Assembly (NCBI GenBank): GCA_036398095.1 | Contig: DASWHR010000039.1 | Span: forward strand, 1 to 6,189 | Reading direction: 5' to 3' | DNA length: 6,189 nucleotides | From: DASWHR01 sp036398095 | GTDB taxonomy: Bacteria; Actinomycetota; AC-67 | Shown here: in pieces, positions 1-5,020 of the stretch | How positions within the stretch are numbered: the stretch's first letter is position 1 | How the letters are laid out: each line of letters starts with the position of its first letter | The notes under the pieces: generated by a model | Told to the model about the DNA's origin: nothing | The model's database searches: none | The model's input: the letters and a program-made list of their open reading frames with translations, nothing else | Program-made: the position numbers and the translations under genes

Positions 1-21
1 CCCCCCCCCCCCCCCCCCCCC
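1..21. repeat. 21-base poly-C run at window edge
   Basis: The first 21 bases are all C, then the sequence changes at once to ordinary mixed sequence. Read on the minus strand this is a poly-G tail lying 3' of the neighbouring gene's stop codon. Poly-G at read ends is the known dark-cycle artefact of two-colour Illumina chemistry, and it often survives at contig ends. I read it as an assembly artefact, not a biological tract, but cannot prove that from the sequence alone. Confidence 0.8.
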
Positions 22-32
22 GAAACTGCGCG

Positions 33-1043
33 CTAGGCCGCCTGGCGGCGTCGCCCGACCCAGCGACGCTCTCGCGTCTCCAGCGTCGCGATCTGCGCCG
101 CCGATCCGAATGCCGCGGCTCCGGCCACGATCAGAAGGAAGCCGGCGAGGATAGTGGTCCAGGTGATCACGCGGAACGAGACCGGCTTGATGTCTTCGTA
201 ACGCGGCAGGTTCTCCGCGTAGGCGGCGGCGATCGACTGCGCTCGAGCCAGCGCCTGCGGGGCATTCTGGAGCGTTGCGGCCAACGCGGGGAAGTTCTTC
301 CCAAGGAACGCGTTGACTTGATCCGCCGGAAGCTGGAGTTGCGAGGCGATCGCCGGAAGCATCGTGGTCGTAATCTCAGACGTCATCGCTTCCAGCGTGC
401 TCACGGCCTGTTGCGTCTGAACGACCCGAGCCGACGTGAACACCGGCGCCAGGTTCGCGTTGAGCTGATCGGCTGCCGCCGCTTTCGACGGCATCGAGAT
501 GACCAGCGGCGCGCCTGCGAGGGCGACGCCGAGCACGATCGCCGCGACTGCTGTTCCGCGGCGGCGCGTCGCCGAGAACGCGACGATCAACGCCAGGATG
601 CCGGCACCGGTCAGCAGCCACGGAATCGATGTGGTCGTCTGATCCTTCGTCGGGATCGCGTCCGCTTGGGTGAAGCGGGCGCGTTCGGCGTCGAAGGTCG
701 CCGCAAGCGAACGCATGCCGGCCGCGATCTGCGGGATCGCATTCATGCCGGTCGTCGTCGCCGGGAACTGCTGCGCGAACTGCGCCTCGAGTGCGGCAGG
801 CGCCACGCCCAGCCGTTGCGCGACGGCCGGAACGAGGGCGGTGCGATACTCGGTGGACGCCGCTTCCAGATCGGTGATGTCGGTCTGCATCTGCGCGACG
901 GATTCGGCCGTCATGAGCGGGCGGAAATCGGCCGTCAACCCCTCGAACGGCGCGGTCCGCCAGAACATGAGATAGCCGAACGTGACCAGGATCAGCGCGA
1001 GGCCGGCAACGATCATCCCGGCCTTGCTGAGCTTGTTCGACAT
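33..1043 (-). CDS. four-helix membrane protein made of two tandem copies of one module, function unknown
   Basis: This 336-residue protein is not one I recognise. The ATG at 1043 is chosen because a strong ribosome binding site (GGGAGGAGAG) lies 7 bases upstream; an in-frame ATG 60 bases earlier has no such site and would add an implausible Arg/His-rich leader. Hydrophobic segments lie at about residues 9-28, 140-157, 164-183 and 292-312. Between helices 1 and 2, and again between 3 and 4, are non-membrane segments of about 110 residues, rich in Ala, Gln and Thr and probably helical. With a Lys-containing N-terminus, Arg-rich residues 160-162 between helices 2 and 3, and an Arg-rich C-terminus (LETRERRWVGRRRQAA), the positive-inside rule places both large segments outside the membrane. 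Residues 40-108 align without gaps to 198-266 (21 of 69 identical), so the protein is an internal duplication. No catalytic motif is visible. A cell-envelope structural or transport-accessory role is possible but is a guess. The gene is transcribed away from the oxygenase gene at 1217. Confidence 0.85.
   Translation of the reverse strand: MSNKLSKAGMIVAGLALILVTFGYLMFWRTAPFEGLTADFRPLMTAESVAQMQTDITDLEAASTEYRTALVPAVAQRLGVAPAALEAQFAQQFPATTTGMNAIPQIAAGMRSLAATFDAERARFTQADAIPTKDQTTTSIPWLLTGAGILALIVAFSATRRRGTAVAAIVLGVALAGAPLVISMPSKAAAADQLNANLAPVFTSARVVQTQQAVSTLEAMTSEITTTMLPAIASQLQLPADQVNAFLGKNFPALAATLQNAPQALARAQSIAAAYAENLPRYEDIKPVSFRVITWTTILAGFLLIVAGAAAFGSAAQIATLETRERRWVGRRRQAA
108..452 (-). repeat. 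second copy of the internal protein duplication
   Basis: This stretch encodes residues 198-312: an outside helical segment followed by membrane helix 4. It matches the first copy without gaps for at least 69 residues. It then needs a small gap before the last helix, because the linker before helix 4 is a few residues shorter than the one before helix 2. The two copies share about 30% identity, so the duplication is old. Confidence 0.8.
576..926 (-). repeat. first copy of the internal protein duplication
   Basis: This stretch encodes residues 40-156 of the membrane protein: an outside helical segment followed by membrane helix 2. It aligns with residues 198-312. Shared landmarks at a constant offset of 158 residues include Pro42/Pro200, Leu59-Glu60-Ala61/Leu217-Glu218-Ala219, Pro72-Ala73/Pro230-Ala231, Phe93-Pro94-Ala95/Phe251-Pro252-Ala253 and Pro104-Gln105/Pro262-Gln263. 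Confidence 0.8.
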
Positions 1044-1050
1044 GACGATC

Positions 1051-1060
1051 CTCTCCTCCC
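1051..1060 (-). promoter_or_regulatory. ribosome binding site of the duplicated membrane protein gene
   Basis: The minus strand reads GGGAGGAGAG, ending 7 bases before the ATG at 1043. It decides the start codon in favour of this ATG over the in-frame ATG at 1103. Confidence 0.8.
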
Positions 1061-1108
1061 GGTGGTGCCCCCTGTGATGGTTTGTTCTGCCACGGTTAAG
1101 CATTCCCC

Positions 1109-1148
1109 TTCGGGACTTATTCGGCCATAGCCCGAACGGACCATCCGT
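1109..1148. promoter_or_regulatory. phased repeats and palindrome in a divergent intergenic region (candidate operator)
   Basis: The 173-base gap between the divergent genes starting at 1043 and 1217 holds TTCGG at 1109-1113 and 1120-1124, exactly 11 bases apart, and the inverted copy CCGAA at 1132-1136. The outer elements extend to TTCGGG (1109-1114) and CCCGAA (1131-1136). Next to it is a perfect palindrome, ACGGA-cca-TCCGT, at 1136-1148. Spacing by about one helical turn is typical of protein-binding sites, but short repeats also arise by chance in G+C-rich DNA. No convincing -35/-10 pair for the minus-strand gene was found. Confidence 0.3.
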
Positions 1149-1202
1149 GCTGCGATCGACTGAGATCGTCCGTTTCGCGGCGCGTCCGACGGCGTCACGG
1201 AC

Positions 1203-1208
1203 TACAGT
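1203..1208 (+). promoter_or_regulatory. possible -10 box for a leaderless oxygenase transcript
   Basis: TACAGT fits the TANNNT pattern and ends 8 bases before the GTG start at 1217, so transcription would begin at or next to the start codon. No Shine-Dalgarno-like sequence lies in front of this GTG. Leaderless mRNAs are common in actinobacteria. No good -35 hexamer is visible. Confidence 0.35.
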
Positions 1209-1216
1209 CTTGGCTT

Positions 1217-2023
1217 GTGAGCGACGCGGGGTTCTTCGGTCCGGACAGCGCCTCGTGGCAGGTGCACCGAGAAACCACGGTGCTCTTCGGCGGTGCGCGC
1301 GCTCTGCTGCTGCAGGCCGCCCATCCGCTCGTCATCGCCGGCGCGTCGGCTACCGGCTTCTACGAGCGTAATCCGTGGTCGCGGCTGATGCGAACGCTTC
1401 ACCTCACTTACGCGATCACGTTCGCGTCGAAGGCTGAAGCCCGCGCCGCCGCCGAGCGCATCAACGACGTCCATCGGCGCGTGCACGGCATCGACCCGGT
1501 CACCGGAAAGCGATACGACGCGCTCGACCCGGATCTGCTGCTTTGGGTGCATGCGGCGCTCGTGGATTCGGCTCTGGAGTTCGAGCGGCGTACCGTCGGG
1601 CGTCTGGACGAAGCGGGAAGGCAAGCGTTTCACGACGAGCAGATGCTCGCGGCCGAACTGCTCTTGCTCCCGCGCGAGACGATTCCACCGACCCCGGCCG
1701 CGCTTCGCGCGTTCATCGATTCGGTGATCGCGCGTGGGGATCTGATCGTGACGCCCGCCGCGCATCGTGTCGCGTCGCTGTTTCGCGATCCGCCGCCGGA
1801 AGCCGAGTGGCGGCCGGTGCTGCGGGCCGTTTCGCGATGGGCATTCGGGACTTTGCCGCCGACGCTGCGCCACGCCTACGGTGTGCGGTGGGATCCGGTC
1901 AAGGAAGCGGGACTTCGCGCGAGCCTTGCCTGGGTGAAAACGATTCGGCCGTTTCTGCCGGCGTCGATTCGCCAGATCGAGATCGCCCGACGTGCAGCCG
2001 CGCAAGCAGACGTCGCACGCTGA
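1217..2023 (+). CDS. MpaB-family (DUF2236) oxygenase-like protein
   Basis: This 268-residue protein matches the bacterial oxygenase MpaB / DUF2236 family. The family is related to the fungal MpaB that cleaves the farnesyl side chain in mycophenolic acid synthesis and to the rubber oxygenase Lcp, a b-type heme enzyme. Family landmarks appear in order: FGPDSASWQVHRE (7-19), GGARALLLQAAHPLV (25-39), NPWSRLMRTLH (52-62), the VHRRVHG region (85-91) and DPDLLLWVHAALVDS (104-118). Arg56 and Thr60 keep the R-x3-T spacing of the Arg/Thr pair reported in Lcp; His112, His86 and His90 are heme-ligand candidates. No signal peptide or membrane helix is seen, so it is probably cytoplasmic. The GTG start gives the family's usual N-terminus directly. 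The substrate cannot be told from sequence. Its last 125 bases overlap the zinc-finger gene on the other strand. Confidence 0.88.
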   Translation: MSDAGFFGPDSASWQVHRETTVLFGGARALLLQAAHPLVIAGASATGFYERNPWSRLMRTLHLTYAITFASKAEARAAAERINDVHRRVHGIDPVTGKRYDALDPDLLLWVHAALVDSALEFERRTVGRLDEAGRQAFHDEQMLAAELLLLPRETIPPTPAALRAFIDSVIARGDLIVTPAAHRVASLFRDPPPEAEWRPVLRAVSRWAFGTLPPTLRHAYGVRWDPVKEAGLRASLAWVKTIRPFLPASIRQIEIARRAAAQADVAR

Positions 2024-2255
2024 ACCGTCGCCGGGCGAGCATCACGATCTCGCCGCATTCGGGGCAGCAGGCGCGGCCGGCGACGGTGCCGGTGATGAAC
2101 GATGTGAAGCATTCCGGGCATTCGCCGCGCCGGGCTCGTCCGGAGGCGGGTGCGAGCGGCGTGTCGACCGGAGAGATGTCGTGCCCGTTCGGACACGCGC
2201 CGGATTCCGGCGAGACGACGTGGCGGCAGAGGAAGCATCGGACCATGGGAATCAC
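1899..2255 (-). CDS. small protein with two zinc-binding Cys/His clusters
   Basis: This 118-residue protein has two clear metal-binding modules. The first is C7-x2-C10-x10-C21-x3-H25 (ending CPNGH); the second is C46-x2-C49-x13-C63/C64-x2/3-C67, with CPEC at both ends, a classic zinc ribbon. The regular knuckles are strong evidence that the first 70 residues are translated. The C-terminal 45-50 residues are Arg/Ser-rich and disordered-looking, and residues 78-118 are encoded antisense to the end of the oxygenase gene. I chose the GTG at 2255, which has a weak GAAAGAG site 7 bases upstream; the ATG at 2246 would remove three residues and no Cys. Zinc ribbons of this kind bind nucleic acid or protein; nothing here says which. 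It is divergent from the operon starting near 2387. Confidence 0.65.
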   Translation of the reverse strand: MIPMVRCFLCRHVVSPESGACPNGHDISPVDTPLAPASGRARRGECPECFTSFITGTVAGRACCPECGEIVMLARRRFSVRRLLARLHVGRSRSGESTPAETAESFSPRQGSREVPLP

Positions 2256-2308
2256 TCAGGGGCTCTTTCGGCGGCCGCATACCGTGGCTTGAAGAACGCG
2301 CGGCCTTT

Positions 2309-2324
2309 GCGGAGAAGGTTCCGC
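2309..2324. repeat. short inverted repeat upstream of the two-gene unit
   Basis: GCGGA (2309-2313) and TCCGC (2320-2324) form a perfect 5-base inverted repeat around a 6-base spacer. It ends 6 bases before the proposed -35 box at 2331, a usual place for an operator. There is no T-run after it on either strand, so it is unlikely to be a terminator. Chance is possible. Confidence 0.25.
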
Positions 2325-2330
2325 GAGTCC

Positions 2331-2359
2331 TTGACTCCCCATCCACCCCCGCCGAAGAT
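2331..2359 (+). promoter_or_regulatory. candidate housekeeping promoter of the two-gene unit
   Basis: TTGACT (2331-2336; five of six bases of the consensus -35) is followed after 17 bases by GAAGAT (2354-2359; three of six, including the conserved A2 and T6). Transcription would begin near 2366, just before the strong ribosome binding site at 2374. The weak -10 keeps confidence modest. Confidence 0.4.
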
Positions 2360-2373
2360 TCGCCCGACCGATA

Positions 2374-2379
2374 AGGAGG
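2374..2379 (+). promoter_or_regulatory. perfect ribosome binding site, oddly placed relative to the first ATG
   Basis: AGGAGG (within AAGGAGGA) is a full match to the anti-Shine-Dalgarno. The in-frame codon at the ideal 7-base distance is ACG at 2387, not a normal start. The first in-frame ATG (2405) is 25 bases away, beyond the usual range. An in-frame TAA at 2372-2374 limits any earlier start. Confidence 0.75.
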
Positions 2380-2404
2380 AATCGCCACGACCGCGAATGA
2401 TGTC

Positions 2405-3550
2405 ATGGCCGCGTTGGTTTCCGCCCGGCGCGCCGCCGATCGCGCCGTGCGCGATGCGGAGCGTGCCGCGCTTCCCGAAGCGCAGGCGCTCGAACGATAC
2501 CGCGCTGCCGCCGACGCGTCCCCCGGCGACGCGCACGCCGAAGTCGCTCTGAAGCAAGCCGAAGCGCGGGCGCGCAGCGAAGCCCTGGAGTGGCAGGTCG
2601 AGCGGCTGCGCACCCTGCTCGCCGATGCCAAGCCGATCACGTTCGACTTCGAATCGTCCCGTCCCGGCGCCGAAACACCGGCGTTCGATCCGAACGGTCT
2701 CGACGTCGAAGAGCCGATCCCGGCGCCGCCGCCGGAGCCGGACGAGCCGCCGGGATTGCTCGGCAAGATCCTTCCGTCGGCACGCTCCCGTCATGAAGGC
2801 GCGGTCGCCGACGCGCGTGCCGCCTACGAACGCGCCGTCGCCGAGCGCGCCGATCGTGAACGGGCCCGTCAGCAGCGTCTGGCCGATGCCCTCGCCGCGC
2901 ACGAACGTGCCCGATCCGAAGCCGCCTCGACCATCGCGACCCGCAACCGGGAAGTCGATGCCGTCCGCGCGAGGATCGAATCCGGCGATCCGGACGCGCT
3001 CGCGCACTATTTCGCCGCCGTTCTCGCCTCGGGGGACTATCCCGACGGATTCCCCCGCCGCGCGACCGTTGCGCTGGATCCGAATGCCCGCATTGTGGTT
3101 TCGGACTACGAGTTGCCCGGTCTTGAAGTCGTTCCCGCCGTGCAGGCATATCGCTACGACATCACGATGGACTCGTTCGAGGATGTGCCGAGGCCCGCGG
3201 CTCGCCGCAAGGATCTGTACGCGCTCGTGGTGGCATCGGTCGCGCTGCGATCGGTCGGCGAACTCTTCGACGCCGACCGGACGCGAGCCGTCGACGAAAT
3301 CGCCTTCAACGGCTACGTCCACGGGATCGACCGCGTGACCGGCGAGGCGGTGCGTCCCTATCTCGTGAGCCTTCGCGTCACGCGGGACGAATTCCGGCGT
3401 CTCGAAGTCGCCAAGACGGATCCGATCGTGACTATGCGAACGATCGAAGCCGCTTTCTCGACCAACCCCTCCGAACTGGCACCGGTTCGCGCGGTCGTCG
3501 GCGCAAAAGCGGTCGGGACGGCTCATCTGGCGACCTCTCAGGACGTCTAG
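2405..3550 (+). CDS. coiled-coil protein with the Mrr-endonuclease-associated domain but no nuclease domain
   Basis: Counting from the ATG at 2405 the protein has 381 residues; an ACG start at 2387 would add six. Parts in order: Ala/Arg/Glu-rich coiled coil (1-72), acidic Pro-rich linker (84-118), second coiled coil (125-192), a globular domain (about 194-361) and a short tail. From memory, this layout, including phrases such as HYFAAVLASGDYPDGFP (201-217), YELPGLEVVPAVQAYRY (235-251), ARRKDLYALVVASVALR (266-282), FNGYVHGIDRVTGEAVRP (301-318) and NPSELAPVR (354-362), matches the N-terminal two thirds of actinobacterial restriction endonucleases that end in an Mrr-type PD-(D/E)XK domain. Here the protein stops where that nuclease would begin, and no remnant follows. 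It is probably cytoplasmic. The stop lies 13 bases before the phosphoesterase start, so the two are probably co-transcribed. A regulatory or sensing role is inference; it could also be a degenerate nuclease. Confidence 0.8.
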   Translation: MAALVSARRAADRAVRDAERAALPEAQALERYRAAADASPGDAHAEVALKQAEARARSEALEWQVERLRTLLADAKPITFDFESSRPGAETPAFDPNGLDVEEPIPAPPPEPDEPPGLLGKILPSARSRHEGAVADARAAYERAVAERADRERARQQRLADALAAHERARSEAASTIATRNREVDAVRARIESGDPDALAHYFAAVLASGDYPDGFPRRATVALDPNARIVVSDYELPGLEVVPAVQAYRYDITMDSFEDVPRPAARRKDLYALVVASVALRSVGELFDADRTRAVDEIAFNGYVHGIDRVTGEAVRPYLVSLRVTRDEFRRLEVAKTDPIVTMRTIEAAFSTNPSELAPVRAVVGAKAVGTAHLATSQDV

Positions 3551-3552
3551 GC

Positions 3553-3556
3553 GGAG
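3553..3556 (+). promoter_or_regulatory. ribosome binding site supporting a TTG start
   Basis: GGAG ends 7 bases before TTG at 3564, giving good spacing. It favours the TTG over the ATG at 3582, which has no site at the right distance. Confidence 0.55.
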
Positions 3557-3563
3557 CCCGCCG

Positions 3564-5000
3564 TTGTCTCCGTTGGCTCCAATGGGGTACATCCATGATG
3601 TGCGAGTGCGTCGATTCGCTCTGCTGCCGCGCCGGATCAGTCCCGTCGCGGCACGGCTGCTCGCGGTCGTCGGCCTGGTATTCGTCGTTTCGCGGATCGT
3701 GGCTCCGGTCACGCTCGACGTCGGGATGAATGCCTTGGAGGTGCGAGCGATTCCCCGACTCCCCGGCGGGCACGTCATCGTTCCGCTCGGTCCGCTCGGC
3801 CGCGTCTCGTTCGCCACGCACACCGGACCGGTGGATTTCGAGGCCAACATTCTGATCGACCCGCGCACGACCGCGCTGCCCGACGCCGACGACATCGACG
3901 TCGGCTCGTGGCGGACGACGTTCATTCTGGCGAAGCTCCCCTGGCTGATCGCATTCGGAGTGCTGGCCGTCCTGCTGGCCGTGCACGGCCCGCCGAAGCA
4001 TCTCGCTGCGGCATCGGCCGTTGGTGTCGCCGTCACGCTCGTCAGTGCCGGCGTCATCGCCTTCACGGCCGTTGCGACGTTCAACCTGGATGCGCTGGGC
4101 AATCCGCGCTACCGGGGGCCGGTGCGGGACGTGCCGCGCATCCTTCAGCTCGCCCGCGAAATCGGACGCGACTTTCCCGGCGCCAGGCGCAATATCGCTC
4201 GCGCGGTCGAAGGGCTCGGCCGGCTGCGCGCCGACCTGCTCGCCGGCGAGCCGGTCCCGGCCGGCCGGGCGATCCGCTTCCTCGTCGCCGGCGATCTGCA
4301 ATCCAACCCGCTCGGGCTGCTCATCGCCGGCCGGCTCGCCACCGAGTTCGACGTGGATGCGATCTTGGACGCCGGCGACGTCACCGAACGGGGCACGGCC
4401 GCCGAAGGCGAGCTCTTTGCCGAGTTCTCGCGGATCTCGGTTCCCTACATCATCGTGCCCGGCAACCATGAGGACGATGCGGCGATCCGGCGACTGTCGC
4501 AGATCCCGAACGTGCGGGTGGTGACCGACCGCGAGGACACCGTCACGATCGAAGGTGTCACGATTCTCGGCGCGGAAGATCCGAACGCGCGCTCGATCGA
4601 GGTCGATCCTCGCAACGAGCTGGCGACCGAGAAGCGGCCGGTGATTTGCGCGCATCTGGTGAACCGCCTCAGGCAGACGGGCGCGCAGGTCCTGCTCGTT
4701 CACGACCCGTTGATCGGCGAGTGCGCCGAGAGGGACGCGATCGAGCGGCAACGGCCGCTGCTCTCTGTGTGGGGGCACACGCACCGCGCCGCGTTCAGGC
4801 GCGACGGCGCCGTCGTCGGTCTATCGCCGGGGACCAGCGGCGCCAACGGCGTCAAGAGCGACAACGTGGCCCCGTACGGCTTCGCGCTCGTCGAGATGGA
4901 TTCGATCACCCGCCGGCCGTCGTCGGTGTGCCTGTTCGCGTTCGACACGCCGGGCGAGCTCGGCCGCGCCGACTGCCACCTGATCAACGAGCCAAACTAG
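3564..5000 (+). CDS. membrane-anchored calcineurin-like metallophosphoesterase
   Basis: This 478-residue protein begins with an Arg-rich cytoplasmic stretch. It has a membrane helix at about 27-48, a 70-residue probably beta-rich outside segment, helices at about 122-141 and 147-170, and then the catalytic domain (about 236-460). The phosphoesterase motifs are complete in order: D244-L-Q246, G271-D272-V-T-E-R-G277, G300-N301-H302-E303, H380-D381 and G404-H405-T406-H407. These ligands hold two metal ions in the family and support phosphoester hydrolysis. The usual His of motif I (DxH) is Gln here, as in ADPRibase-Mn/CPPED1-like members. With N-terminus inside, the catalytic domain would lie outside the cytoplasm. 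The substrate is unknown. TTG at 3564 is preferred on ribosome-site spacing; ATG at 3582 is the alternative. It follows the coiled-coil gene by 13 bases and ends 16 bases from the convergent secreted-protein gene. Confidence 0.88.
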   Translation: MSPLAPMGYIHDVRVRRFALLPRRISPVAARLLAVVGLVFVVSRIVAPVTLDVGMNALEVRAIPRLPGGHVIVPLGPLGRVSFATHTGPVDFEANILIDPRTTALPDADDIDVGSWRTTFILAKLPWLIAFGVLAVLLAVHGPPKHLAAASAVGVAVTLVSAGVIAFTAVATFNLDALGNPRYRGPVRDVPRILQLAREIGRDFPGARRNIARAVEGLGRLRADLLAGEPVPAGRAIRFLVAGDLQSNPLGLLIAGRLATEFDVDAILDAGDVTERGTAAEGELFAEFSRISVPYIIVPGNHEDDAAIRRLSQIPNVRVVTDREDTVTIEGVTILGAEDPNARSIEVDPRNELATEKRPVICAHLVNRLRQTGAQVLLVHDPLIGECAERDAIERQRPLLSVWGHTHRAAFRRDGAVVGLSPGTSGANGVKSDNVAPYGFALVEMDSITRRPSSVCLFAFDTPGELGRADCHLINEPN

Positions 5001-5020
5001 CGGAACGAGCGGAACGCTAG
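4997..5020. repeat. compact inverted and direct repeat spanning two convergent stop codons
   Basis: CTAGCG (4997-5002) and CGCTAG (5015-5020) are perfect inverted copies around 12 bases. Inside lies an 8-base direct repeat, GCGGAACG at 5000-5007 and 5009-5016, separated by one base. The plus-strand TAG stop (4998-5000) sits in one arm and the minus-strand stop (complement of 5017-5019) in the other. A 6-base stem without a T-run is weak as an intrinsic terminator, but it is the only structure between these convergent genes. Confidence 0.4.

Noticed and set aside
318..1130. 270-codon open frame on the plus strand
   Set aside because: It is antisense to the duplicated membrane protein. The product is almost entirely Arg-rich repeats with no hydrophobic core.
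1202..2005. 267-codon open frame on the minus strand
   Set aside because: It covers the oxygenase gene in antisense; the plus strand carries recognisable family motifs and this one does not.
1992..2552. 186-codon open frame on the plus strand across the zinc-finger gene
   Set aside because: It has low-complexity composition and overlaps the well-patterned Cys/His clusters on the other strand and the start of the coiled-coil gene in another frame.
3540..3600. Frameshifted remnant of an Mrr nuclease domain after the coiled-coil gene
   Set aside because: The phosphoesterase frame begins 13 bases after the stop and reads as a coherent membrane enzyme; no nuclease-like residues were seen in the other frames.
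2252..4102. 616-codon open frame on the minus strand
   Set aside because: It runs antisense to the coiled-coil and phosphoesterase genes, has biased Arg/Gly/Asp composition with no domain I recognise, and no ribosome site. Long antisense frames are common in G+C-rich DNA.
3432..4784. 450-codon open frame on the minus strand
   Set aside because: It is antisense to the phosphoesterase gene, whose complete catalytic motifs show which strand is coding. Its product is Arg/Asp/Glu/His-rich and unstructured-looking.
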